NCBI GenBank assembly: GCA_026414485.1
Contig: JAOAIX010000001.1
Coordinates: 151,502 to 215,501, forward strand
Length of the DNA stretch: 64,000 nt
Reading direction: 5' to 3'
Origin: Candidatus Bathyarchaeota archaeon
Lineage (GTDB): Archaea > Thermoproteota > Bathyarchaeia > Bathyarchaeales > Bathycorpusculaceae
Numbering within the stretch: the first letter of the stretch is position 1; each line of letters begins with the position of its first letter. The notes under the pieces are model-generated. The model worked only from the letters and a program-made list of their open reading frames with translations. It was not told the DNA's origin and searched no databases. A program made the translations under genes and the position numbers. This document shows, one piece after another, positions 1 to 7,910 of the stretch.

Positions 1-1
1 A

Positions 2-388
2 AGATACGAACAAGAAAAGCAAAAACTCAAAGGTTTAAACAACATTTGGGTTCCCCCCAAACCAGTTTTAACAGCACAGTTGCTTCCCTATATTGATTTA
101 ATGGTTGGCAGCGGCGGCACAGCCTGCCGAGAAACCGCCCTCGCCGGCATCCCAACCATAAACTTCCACTTCTGGGATGTCCAAGCACGATACCTATACA
201 AAAAAGGTTTCCCATTGCAAATCATAAGAAACCAAAACCGTATAGTAAAAACCTCTAAAACTATTCTACAAAATCCTAAAAAATACCATATAGACACTAA
301 GAGTGCTCTTGCAAAGCTCGAATCACCCCTATCGTACTGGACAAAATGCATTGAAGTCTGCTTAAATGGTAAAGCTAAATTTTCCTGA
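2..388 (+). CDS. DUF354-type glycosyltransferase-like protein, C-terminal part (5' end outside window)
   Basis: The reading frame is open from the left edge of the window to the TGA at 386-388, so only about 128 C-terminal residues are seen. The stretch MVGSGGTACRETALAGIPTI, followed by a conserved aromatic/basic segment, resembles the C-terminal nucleotide-sugar-binding half of DUF354 proteins, which are MurG/GT-B-like and usually sit in archaeal polysaccharide or glycosylation clusters. The GSGGT loop and the following RE are the recognisable elements. The TTG at position 80 is internal, because homologous-looking sequence runs upstream of it. Its 3' end overlaps the convergent glycosyltransferase gene by 27 bp. 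Function beyond sugar-related is inference. Confidence 0.7.
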   Translation, partial: RYEQEKQKLKGLNNIWVPPKPVLTAQLLPYIDLMVGSGGTACRETALAGIPTINFHFWDVQARYLYKKGFPLQIIRNQNRIVKTSKTILQNPKKYHIDTKSALAKLESPLSYWTKCIEVCLNGKAKFS

Positions 389-1258
389 CTCTAAGTAGCC
401 CTTCATATAGTAGAACTTGATCAGCGGGTGAATGTAAACTATGGTGGGCTCAAGTGTTTTGAAGGCCACAAACAATCCCGTAAACGGAGAGATAACGAAA
501 CGGTACATGATTCCAAACTTTGTTATAGGCGGCTTTTGGTTAGCTTCTTTGGCTATTCTACACCAAATTTCACGTGATTGCGTTCCGTACCAGTACTGAT
601 GGCGTAGTTCATGCATCAAGCTGCCGCGCAGATGAATTGACTGCACATTATAATTAACCATCCAAGCATAACCAGCTTGTCTAAGACGATATGCTAGAGC
701 CGTGTCCACTCCAGCATTCACTTGTATCTTGGGAAAACCCCCCACTTCTCTAATCACAGCTGTCTTGTAGATTGTATTATCTAAAGTGCTACCTAATGTA
801 AATGCAGCCTCTTGTCTCCTCCTCAACCATGATGAAAGATTGGCTTCGCCACGGTACTTTTTTGCCACGTACTGTTGCAGTTTCTGTACGCCACGTGGTT
901 GACTGGCAAAACGCATACCCGACGCCGCCGCAACCTTTGGGTTCTCAAGCAACGGCGGAATCTTCAGCCACCAGTCCCGCGCCAAAAGCAGATCCTGCTC
1001 AAAACTAATGAACTGCTCCGTTTCAACGTGACGGAGCGCGGTGTTGGCGCCGTCGCTTATCCCTGCACCCATGTTGGGAATCACAGCCCAGCCATACTTC
1101 TCGGCAATTTCGCAAGTGTCGTCTGTGCTTTTGTCGTCGACGATTAGCTTTTGATTCACGTTCCCTGCAGGCACCACTTCGTTGATACGTTCCAAAACGT
1201 ACGGTAATGTTGCAGAGCCGTTCTTAGTCCACATCACCAAGTCCACTTTTTCAATCAT
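362..1258 (-). CDS. GT2-family glycosyltransferase
   Basis: This 298-residue protein has a GT-A fold N terminus: a first strand with KVDLVMWTKNG (about 4-14), then LIVDDKSTDDT (38-48), the nucleotide-binding signature of family 2 glycosyltransferases. FEQDLLLARDWW provides the acidic metal/sugar-phosphate site in place of a classical DXD. It probably transfers a sugar from a nucleotide donor to a polysaccharide or lipid-linked acceptor at the cytoplasmic membrane face. No clear transmembrane segment is seen, although the C terminus (GLFVAF, YIHPLIKFYYMKGYLESGK) is hydrophobic/aromatic. The next gene on the same strand also encodes a GT2 domain, 87 bp upstream. Donor and acceptor cannot be read from sequence. 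Confidence 0.85.
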   Translation of the reverse strand: MIEKVDLVMWTKNGSATLPYVLERINEVVPAGNVNQKLIVDDKSTDDTCEIAEKYGWAVIPNMGAGISDGANTALRHVETEQFISFEQDLLLARDWWLKIPPLLENPKVAAASGMRFASQPRGVQKLQQYVAKKYRGEANLSSWLRRRQEAAFTLGSTLDNTIYKTAVIREVGGFPKIQVNAGVDTALAYRLRQAGYAWMVNYNVQSIHLRGSLMHELRHQYWYGTQSREIWCRIAKEANQKPPITKFGIMYRFVISPFTGLFVAFKTLEPTIVYIHPLIKFYYMKGYLESGKFSFTI

Positions 1259-1345
1259 AGACTTACCTGCAATTTAGGTTGGGAGATGAGTTTAAAACGG
1301 TATCGTCCCAAAAATACCTTTGCCCATTTTTTTGTGTAGAATAGT

Positions 1346-2680
1346 TCACATTGTGTTTTCTTTGCACTCAACTGCAGATTTACGTGTGTTGAGTTTTATA
1401 TCTAAAGCTTTGAGAATTTCAGAGGCTTCCCAAACAGACCTGTGAGTTTCGGGGTGGTCCTCACCAAAATATATAGGTTCAAAATTTTTTGGGGTGGTTA
1501 ACACTACTCTTTTTGATACACGCCTTAGTTCATGCAAAAACACAATCCCCTGTTCTTTGGGTAAATGTTCAATCAATTCCACAGCTAATCCAACATCAAA
1601 AGATGCAGACTTGAAAGGCAAAAAAACTATTGACGCAAGAACAACTGTTTCGTGTCTTTTTGCTTGGCTTATGTATGGTCTGTATATATCAACACCCACA
1701 ACATCTTTTCCTTTCTTTTTTAGCAAATACCCCCATCTGCCTGTACCACATCCACAGTCAAGAACACGTAGACCATTTACCTTCTTCAGAATCGAGTTTT
1801 CATTTATCCATACATGCTGGTGCTTTTCAGGTGGCTCAACTATTTTTTGTACACAAAAAATTCTGCAAACTCCTTTGTTCCAAAGCCTGTTGAGGAAAAC
1901 TTTGGGTTTAGTAAAAAATAACGTTATTATGTCAAAAAGGCGGCTTACAAATATATACCCCTTTATAAAAGGGTGTTTTTGGTAAATTTCTCCTTCATTT
2001 GCATGATATGTGACACGCCCTCCTCGGTGAACCCTAGTTTGATGTAAAAGTTCAGGGATGGACTCAATTTTCCAACCTGCCAGAGACGCACGTATTACAA
2101 AATCCCAATCTTCTAATCCATGTAGATCTTCATCATATAAACCTACAGTCTTCGCCTTTTTTAATTGATTTTTTTGAGAAACAGGCAGATAGACTTCCCG
2201 TCTTACCATCATAGCTCCTAGCTGCCCATGAGGATGCCGAAGGACGCTATACTTATGCCTAGGTTTTCTGGGAAATCGCATCTCAGAAGAGCAACCGAAT
2301 TCTTGGGTTCCCGTGTAAACTATTCCTGTCCGAGAGGATTGCTGCATTTTGCGTACACACTTCTCAATATAGCTTGCAGTTAGCTTATCATCGGCACCCA
2401 AACAAACAATATATTCTCCGCGAGAAACGCTGATGCCTTTGTTCATAGCACGTGCAGGCGTGTGATTTCCTTCATGTTCTTGATATATGTACCTAACTTT
2501 GGGGTAAGCGGCTACAACATTATGTGTGTTGTCTTTAGAGCCGTCGTCAACTACGATGATTTCTATGTTGTCGTATGTTTGATTAAGAACGCTTTCTATA
2601 GTTTCATTAATGAGGTGACCATAGTTGTGCGTTGGAATAATAACTGAAACTAAAGGTTTTTCAGCAATCAACTCTTTCAC
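1346..2680 (-). CDS. Fusion: GT2 glycosyltransferase + SAM-dependent methyltransferase
   Basis: The protein has 444 residues and two domains. Residues about 9-235 are a GT-A glycosyltransferase: VSVIIPTHNYG, IIVVDDGSKDNT (43-52), a CLGADD acidic motif (93-98) and EDWDFVIRASLAGW (190-203). Residues about 300-400 are a class I Rossmann methyltransferase: LRVLDCGCGTGRWG (motif I, 304-317), VVGVDIY (motif II, Asp331) and AVELIEHLP (post-I region). A linker with a basic/aromatic segment joins them. The arrangement suggests glycan extension and O-methylation by one polypeptide, perhaps methyl capping of the same sugar; that coupling is inference. GTG is the start codon. The frame is continuous, so it is not two genes joined by an error I can see. 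Confidence 0.85.
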   Translation of the reverse strand: MKELIAEKPLVSVIIPTHNYGHLINETIESVLNQTYDNIEIIVVDDGSKDNTHNVVAAYPKVRYIYQEHEGNHTPARAMNKGISVSRGEYIVCLGADDKLTASYIEKCVRKMQQSSRTGIVYTGTQEFGCSSEMRFPRKPRHKYSVLRHPHGQLGAMMVRREVYLPVSQKNQLKKAKTVGLYDEDLHGLEDWDFVIRASLAGWKIESIPELLHQTRVHRGGRVTYHANEGEIYQKHPFIKGYIFVSRLFDIITLFFTKPKVFLNRLWNKGVCRIFCVQKIVEPPEKHQHVWINENSILKKVNGLRVLDCGCGTGRWGYLLKKKGKDVVGVDIYRPYISQAKRHETVVLASIVFLPFKSASFDVGLAVELIEHLPKEQGIVFLHELRRVSKRVVLTTPKNFEPIYFGEDHPETHRSVWEASEILKALDIKLNTRKSAVECKENTM

Positions 2681-2767
2681 TTCAACTTCGTAGCTCTATT
2701 GTAGAGAGCAATTCAAGAGGTTATTAACCTTGTTATTGGCTTTCTTTTTATGTTTAATTTAAGCCTC

Positions 2768-3394
2768 CTATGAGTAAAACGTTCTAGAATTCCTATTCAG
2801 AACAAATTCAACAGGAAAAATCTGCAATAATTTTTCTCCGATTGAAATTTTCTTTGGTTCCGTGTATCCCTTTTTTTCACGCTTAAGAATTTCCAATTTA
2901 ACGTTTGCTCCTACGCCGTAGCCGCCGAGCTTGAAATTTGATTTTACCACTCTGTGACACGGAACAAGAGGTGGAAACGGATTCGCCGCCATAATGTTCC
3001 CAACAGCACGCGCCCCTCCACCAACAACTTTAGCAACTGCTCCGTACGATGTAATGAAGCCCGGTGGAATGTGTGATACTGTTTGAAGCACCATCCGTGT
3101 GTAAGGTTTTAGTTGCTTATCAACCAAACAAAACCACTCTATCTTAGTGTCTTTCCCAAAGTAAACATCCTCTATTAATGAGATAATTCTGTCGACAAGA
3201 GGTGTACCTTCATACGTAATTTCAAAGGGGACATCAAACGGTAACATTCTCAACAGGTAACGGATAACTCTTTGTTGTGTGTCGGCGAAAGCAGTGGCGA
3301 AAATCTGATGTGCCTCGTTGGCTACGCCAAACCATACTTTACCACTTTCTTTCACATAAACCTCTATCATCTTTGTACCCTTTGCCAAAGACAT
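2768..3394 (-). CDS. ogt: Methylated-DNA--[protein]-cysteine S-methyltransferase
   Basis: Suicide repair protein that moves the alkyl group from O6-alkylguanine to its own cysteine. The C-terminal half shows the family core: SHIPPGFITSYGAVA (helix-turn-helix recognition region), the Asn-hinge region and the active-site PCHRVV, followed by LGGYG. The N-terminal half is the variable RNase-H-like domain. A TTG at 3430 opens a longer frame, but the TATA box at 3438-3447 predicts transcription starting near 3415, downstream of that codon. I therefore prefer the ATG at 3394 (208 residues); the ATG at 3370 is also possible. Divergent from the proteasome gene. Confidence 0.9.
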   Translation of the reverse strand: MSLAKGTKMIEVYVKESGKVWFGVANEAHQIFATAFADTQQRVIRYLLRMLPFDVPFEITYEGTPLVDRIISLIEDVYFGKDTKIEWFCLVDKQLKPYTRMVLQTVSHIPPGFITSYGAVAKVVGGGARAVGNIMAANPFPPLVPCHRVVKSNFKLGGYGVGANVKLEILKREKKGYTEPKKISIGEKLLQIFPVEFVLNRNSRTFYS

Positions 3395-3437
3395 TTTTGA
3401 CTTAATATACCAAAATTGGCGTTGTGTCAAATCTATC

Positions 3438-3447
3438 TTTTTATAAC
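3438..3447 (-). promoter_or_regulatory. TATA box of the alkyltransferase gene
   Basis: On the minus strand the sequence reads TTATAAAAAG. About 27 bases downstream falls near 3415, which is why the in-frame TTG at 3430 is rejected as the start codon. Confidence 0.5.
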
Positions 3448-3512
3448 TCTACGGGGCTAGATTAACCTTAATAGTTTGTCTTGAGTATATCACCCAGAAA
3501 AAGGTGTAAAAC

Positions 3513-4157
3513 ATGGAAGGATCCAGTTCACATTTACAATCTGAATCACAAGCGCCAAACGGCCTAGCTTGGATACCAGGCGCCACCACGGTGGGGGTAG
3601 TTTGCCAAGACGGCGTGATTCTTGCAGCTGAAAAACGTGTTTCATACGGTTACTTTATATCCAGCAAAGGCGGCAAAAAAGTCTTCAAGATCACCGACCG
3701 CATAGGAGCCGCCTGCGCTGGTTTGGTCAGTGATATGCAGGTTCTTGTCCGTGACGTAGAAGCTAACGCGAATCTGTTTAGCATGGATGTTGGCAGGCGA
3801 ATGAGTGTCCGTGCAGCAGCAAAACTCATGTCTAATATTCTCTTCAATAGACGCATGGCTCCATTGATAACACAGACAATAGTTGCTGGTTTGGATGATG
3901 AAGGGCCGTCACTTTGGGTGCTAGATGTTCTTGGCTCAGTTTTACCCGACGATTACGCGGTTGTAGGCTCAGGCGCTGAAGTAGCCATAGGTGTCCTCGA
4001 AGAGGGATACAACAAAAAAATGAAAGTTGCCGAAGCTAAAGAACTTGTAACCCGAGCCATAAAATCAGCCATAAGCCGAGACGCTATGAGCGGGGACGGC
4101 ATTGACTTCCTCATAATAACCAAAGACGGTATAACCGAAGACTCAGTAAAATTTTAA
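3513..4157 (+). CDS. psmB: Proteasome beta subunit, predicted non-catalytic (Thr1 replaced by Ala)
   Basis: A 214-residue 20S proteasome beta-type protein. Seen: GATTVGVVCQDGVILAAEKR, the Lys33 equivalent at Lys56 (SKGGKK), the GSG turn (VVGSGAEVAIGVLEEGY) and the C-terminal RDAMSGDGIDFLIITKDG. Catalytic beta subunits have a nucleophilic Thr at mature position 1 (TTTVG); counting back from Lys33 and Glu17, the residue here is Ala24, giving ATTVG. Crenarchaeal genomes are known to carry a beta subunit with this feature beside a catalytic one, so this is probably the structural or regulatory partner; the catalytic beta and the alpha subunit are not in the window. The ATG follows an AAAGGTG ribosome-binding site. 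Confidence 0.9.
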   Translation: MEGSSSHLQSESQAPNGLAWIPGATTVGVVCQDGVILAAEKRVSYGYFISSKGGKKVFKITDRIGAACAGLVSDMQVLVRDVEANANLFSMDVGRRMSVRAAAKLMSNILFNRRMAPLITQTIVAGLDDEGPSLWVLDVLGSVLPDDYAVVGSGAEVAIGVLEEGYNKKMKVAEAKELVTRAIKSAISRDAMSGDGIDFLIITKDGITEDSVKF

Positions 4158-4229
4158 CTTCTTTTTACCTCCAAAACTAAAATTTAACTTAAACTGGTGA
4201 GGCAACTGTGTTTATGGGAGATGTAGTGT

Positions 4230-4856
4230 TTGTCGTTTGAGCTGAGCGATGAAGAAGGCAAATTTTTAGTGAGATTGGCACGGCAAGCAGTACAAAGGTA
4301 CTTAGAATCAGGTAAAACAGTTGCTCCGCCTAAAGATACTCCAAAAAAGCTTTTCTCTAACTGCGGTGTATTCGTCACTATAAACACTTTCAAGTGTGGC
4401 AAGTCTCAGCTACGCGGCTGCATAGGTTACCCTTACCCCACGAATCCTCTCGTTGAGGCTGTAATTGATGCGGCCATAAACGCCGCCACTCAAGATCCGC
4501 GTTTTTATCCCATTCAACTATCTGAATTGTCCGATGTAGTTTTTGAGGTCAGCGTACTTACACCCCCTGAACCGGTACAGACGGACAACCCGCGTGACTA
4601 CATGAAGAAAATCAAGGTCGGTCAGGATGGATTAATTGTAGAGAAAGGTCCCCATAAAGGACTCCTTCTGCCACAGGTACCTGTGGAATGGGGATGGAAC
4701 GAAGAAGAATTCTTGTGTCAATGCTGCCTAAAAGCAGGTTTGCCACCTGACAGTTGGCTTACAAAAGGCACTAAACTCTACAAGTTCACGGCGCTAGTGT
4801 TTGAGGAGACGACGCCAAACGGTGAGGTAACGCGTAAAAGCCTCAGCGAAAAATAA
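4230..4856 (+). CDS. AMMECR1 domain protein
   Basis: A 208-residue protein covering the whole AMMECR1 domain. The family signature LRGCIGYP (about residues 68-75) is intact, along with AAINAATQDPRF and the VPVEWGW / CLKAG region near the C terminus. The family is conserved in archaea and eukaryotes; its biochemical role is not established (in many archaea it sits near MEMO/AmmeMemoRadiSam genes, which are absent here). The start is TTG with GGGAGATG about 7 bases upstream. It lies 72 bp after psmB on the same strand, so co-transcription is possible. Confidence 0.88.
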   Translation: MSFELSDEEGKFLVRLARQAVQRYLESGKTVAPPKDTPKKLFSNCGVFVTINTFKCGKSQLRGCIGYPYPTNPLVEAVIDAAINAATQDPRFYPIQLSELSDVVFEVSVLTPPEPVQTDNPRDYMKKIKVGQDGLIVEKGPHKGLLLPQVPVEWGWNEEEFLCQCCLKAGLPPDSWLTKGTKLYKFTALVFEETTPNGEVTRKSLSEK

Positions 4857-4861
4857 ACCCG

Positions 4862-6001
4862 TTAATTTTTTGTTTCTTCAATTATTTCCACAGCACGTTT
4901 TAATCCGTTATACTTGTTTGAAATGCTGTTTAAAGTTTCAATTCTATTTTTGTACATATCATATTTTTCTTCTATTCTTTGAATCGCCAGCTTCAACTGA
5001 GTTTTTCTTGTTGCGATTAACGAGCAGCCCATGTTTTGTAGCTTTATAGCGTTAGCCGTCTGCTCAGGCTGTGTAGGGATTAGAACACTTGGTTTAGCAT
5101 ATTTGACGGTTTCAAAGCATGTTATGTGTCCGCCACTAAAAACGACGATAGACGCATTGCGCATAAATTCCTCGCGTTGTTGTGGTGAAAGCCAAGTGTA
5201 AATTTTGCAATTGCTAACTCTGCCCGTTTTTCTTTCGTTTGGTACGCCTAAACTTACTACGCTTTCACCTTTAATTTCTTGGAGTGTCGGAATCAACATT
5301 TGCAGCAGTTTAGATCTTGTACCCAAAGGTCCACTTACTGGCGCAAACACATATTTTTTATTGCCACATGTCGGTTTTACGTCAAAAAAAGTACCCACGT
5401 ACTCGGTTTTATCTAAAACTCCGACGTTTCGTAGGTCACCTATGTTGTATTCGCATATGGTGTTCGGCGGGGGATTGTCGGGAATTATGATTTTCTTGCA
5501 ACCTCTTACATAAAGTTCGGTTAACCTTTCACCTGGATTCAGAAATAATGAGAAATTTTGGGTAGGTCTCACGACATTTGTGATGTAAACTGCTGGGATT
5601 TTCCATCTGTGCGCAAGTCTTAATGCGTGGATGTCGCCGTCTGCTATAATTATGTCGGGTTTTATTTTGTAGATGGGCTGTCGTAGGTCATAGTAGCGAT
5701 GGATAGTTTCTATGGCGCTAGGGTTTTTTGTTTCAAACTTTCCTGTGTCACTGTTGAAGTAGGGTAGAGGGAAAAATATGTTGATAAGAGACGCTGAGAT
5801 GATTATGCCACTGCTGTTTTCGTACCAACCGACAGGGGTTGTGGGATAAACACTTTTGAACTCTTTCTTAAGCAGTTGGTAAGCTTTTCCGCCTGAGAAA
5901 AAAAATATTTCATGTCCTCGTTGCTCTAACTTTTTCCCTAGAGCAATAGTTCTTGAAGCATGACCCAACCCCAGTTCGGAGCAAGCATACATCAGTCGCA
6001 T
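4862..6001 (-). CDS. MJ1255-type glycosyltransferase (GT28/MurG-like)
   Basis: About 379 residues with a GT-B arrangement: an N-terminal GLGHASR nucleotide-phosphate loop (the acceptor-side glycine-rich motif of MurG-like enzymes), a central IKPDIIIADGD strand, and a C-terminal donor-binding half with VVFSGGHITCFE and PTQPEQTANA. It matches the archaeal MJ1255 family of putative undecaprenyl/dolichyl-linked or soluble sugar transferases; substrate unknown. A TTG at 6061 opens a longer frame, but a TATA-like element around 6070-6078 would place the transcript start downstream of it. I therefore choose the ATG at 6001, directly before the conserved N terminus. Divergent from nadC. Confidence 0.8.
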   Translation of the reverse strand: MRLMYACSELGLGHASRTIALGKKLEQRGHEIFFFSGGKAYQLLKKEFKSVYPTTPVGWYENSSGIIISASLINIFFPLPYFNSDTGKFETKNPSAIETIHRYYDLRQPIYKIKPDIIIADGDIHALRLAHRWKIPAVYITNVVRPTQNFSLFLNPGERLTELYVRGCKKIIIPDNPPPNTICEYNIGDLRNVGVLDKTEYVGTFFDVKPTCGNKKYVFAPVSGPLGTRSKLLQMLIPTLQEIKGESVVSLGVPNERKTGRVSNCKIYTWLSPQQREEFMRNASIVVFSGGHITCFETVKYAKPSVLIPTQPEQTANAIKLQNMGCSLIATRKTQLKLAIQRIEEKYDMYKNRIETLNSISNKYNGLKRAVEIIEETKN

Positions 6002-6096
6002 GTTCAAACATTGTGTATATGGATTTATTTTACTTATCCTTTCACGTAAAAAGTGGCTCAACCTTCAGTTTTAAAAGATAAGCGTTTTAAGCATAA

Positions 6097-6975
6097 ATGC
6101 AAAGAATAAGTGCTATGTTCGTTCCACGTAAAGTTCTGGAAGAGAAGCTTCTCAGGCTGCTTACCGAAGATATAGGTCAGGGTGATGCAACAACTTATGC
6201 ATTGGTGCCATCAGGTTTGGAGGTTACAGCTGAAATTATTGCCAAAGATAGCGGTGTTGTTGCAGGAGTCGAAGAAGCGACTGTTTTAGCAGAGGCTTTA
6301 GGTCTAAAAGTCGTCGCTACAGTGGTGGATGGATCATTAGTTAAAAATGGTCAAGTGTTCATGCGAATTCAAGGCGATGCAAAAACAATCCTTGCAGTGG
6401 AACGTACCCTGCTTAATTTAGTATCTCGCATGAGTGGTATAGCCACTGCCACAAGAAACTTAACAGAGAAACTCAAGAAGGCTAAACTAAACTCAAAAAT
6501 TGCAGCAACACGCAAAACCGCGCCTGGTTTACTCTTTTTCGACAAAAAAGCAGTTGTAATAGGCGGCGGTGACACCCACAGATTACATTTAGACGACATG
6601 GTTCTGATAAAAGACAACCATCTTGCATTAACTGGGAGTTTAGAGAGAGCTGTCAAAAATGCAAAACAAAATGTTTCATTTAGCAAGAAAATCGAGGTAG
6701 AGGTGGAAAATCCGCAGGACGCATTGAAAGCAGCAGAATTAGGCGCTGACATCGTTATGCTGGACAACTTTTCTCCCCAGCAAATCAAAGAGGCAGTATC
6801 TTTACTAAAAAAAGGCGGATTCTTTGGTCGTGTTATGTTGGAGGCAAGCGGTGGAATTACACCTGAGAACCTTCTAGATTTTGCCTCGGCTGGCGTTGAC
6901 GTGATAAGTTTAGGTGAACTGACTCACAGTGTGAAAGCGTTGGATCTCAGCTTAGAAATTATAAAAGCACGATAG
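6097..6975 (+). CDS. nadC: Nicotinate-nucleotide pyrophosphorylase (carboxylating)
   Basis: Converts quinolinate and PRPP to nicotinate mononucleotide, CO2 and PPi in de novo NAD synthesis. Motifs in order: LTEDIGQGDAT near the N terminus, ERTLLNL (dimer/active site), ATRKTAPG, GGGDTHR (quinolinate-binding basic loop), IKDNH, EVEVENP, MLDNFSP and EASGGI. At 292 residues it is standard for the family. An ATG at 6115 fits the conserved N terminus better if the TATA-like TTTTAAAAGA at 6069-6078 is the promoter, so residues 1-6 may not be real. nadA and nadB are not in the window. Confidence 0.95.
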   Translation: MQRISAMFVPRKVLEEKLLRLLTEDIGQGDATTYALVPSGLEVTAEIIAKDSGVVAGVEEATVLAEALGLKVVATVVDGSLVKNGQVFMRIQGDAKTILAVERTLLNLVSRMSGIATATRNLTEKLKKAKLNSKIAATRKTAPGLLFFDKKAVVIGGGDTHRLHLDDMVLIKDNHLALTGSLERAVKNAKQNVSFSKKIEVEVENPQDALKAAELGADIVMLDNFSPQQIKEAVSLLKKGGFFGRVMLEASGGITPENLLDFASAGVDVISLGELTHSVKALDLSLEIIKAR

Positions 6976-6993
6976 CCGATTCCTTTTTGCTGT

Positions 6994-7686
6994 TTATAGG
7001 TTCATGACAAGAATCAATAATACTATGAGGTTCATTGTGGAATGTGCAGTGGCAGCAGCTACATAATTCCATCTTTGATTAATGTAACCCAGCACTAAGC
7101 CGCTTGTCATTGCGGCGAGGATGTAGACTATTTGCGGGTCAAAATGGAATAGCCCAAAAACTATAGCTGACAAAACTAGGGCTGGAACAAATGAGTATTT
7201 ACGGGATAGGGCATTTTGTAGGAAACCCCTGAAGGCGAATTCTTCACAGAAACCCGCCAGAAGCAATGATGACGCAACTGCTATAAACCCCACGGTGGAA
7301 GTGCTGAGGTTAGCGAGTAAAGCGTTTGATTCTTCTATGGCTTGGCTTACGCCGAAGATTATTGTCAAGGCTTCAGAAACGACAATGTTGAGAAGCAGCA
7401 AGATAACTCCAAAGGCAAGTCCAACTGCTACGCTTCTTGGATGTGGGTGTATACCTATGTAGCTTTTTATGTTCACACGCTTAGTTAGAAGGTAACCTAA
7501 CGGAACAAGCAGAATGATGAGTTCACCAAAGATAAGGGCGGTAGCTGTTCCAAGTGTTAAAAGAACAACTGCACCTAAAACTATAGTAAGCAAGAACGTC
7601 GCAGTTATGACCAAGGCTACCTCTAGTATTGGGACTTCGCTGTCTTTTTGAGGTAACGGAGCCTTTTCAGACGGAGGGTTTTCCAT
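6994..7686 (-). CDS. CPBP (Rce1/Abi-type) intramembrane metalloprotease
   Basis: A 230-residue polytopic membrane protein. A hydrophilic N terminus of about 20 residues is followed by several hydrophobic helices. The catalytic signatures are complete: GFCEEFAFRG (EExxxR, Glu148, Glu149, Arg153), FGLFHF (His181) and a late AHSTMN. These define the CPBP/Abi family of membrane-embedded glutamate proteases related to eukaryotic Rce1 CAAX proteases. Substrates are unknown. It is a single gene, convergent with nadC 18 bp away. Confidence 0.88.
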   Translation of the reverse strand: MENPPSEKAPLPQKDSEVPILEVALVITATFLLTIVLGAVVLLTLGTATALIFGELIILLVPLGYLLTKRVNIKSYIGIHPHPRSVAVGLAFGVILLLLNIVVSEALTIIFGVSQAIEESNALLANLSTSTVGFIAVASSLLLAGFCEEFAFRGFLQNALSRKYSFVPALVLSAIVFGLFHFDPQIVYILAAMTSGLVLGYINQRWNYVAAATAHSTMNLIVLLILVMNL

Positions 7687-7910
7687 GTTTTCTCCACACA
7701 GAACCTGTTCAAACTTGTTTGTTCACCTCTAAAAGATTTATGCAAATTTTTGGTTGATTACATTTTTTGTAATGAAAAACAATTATCTTTTTATTAAAAA
7801 AGGGTGAAGCATGAACTAATCCGATTTACTGAATAGAGAAGAGTTTCTGTCTAATTCTCGATCTCTGACAGTTTATGCTAATGTTAAATAAGAAAATGGT
7901 TTGTGTTAAG

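Noticed and set aside
4671-4686. Perfect 16-base palindrome CCACAGGTACCTGTGG
   Set aside because: It lies inside the AMMECR1 coding sequence, and about one such palindrome is expected by chance in 64 kb.
7757-7773. ATTACA-T5-TGTAAT hairpin upstream of the CPBP protease gene
   Set aside because: Short AT-rich stem easily arising by chance; not placed at a clear promoter element.
7800-7875. Possible C/D box small RNA (two CTGA boxes)
   Set aside because: The C and C' boxes do not match RTGATGA, and the guide spacings are irregular.
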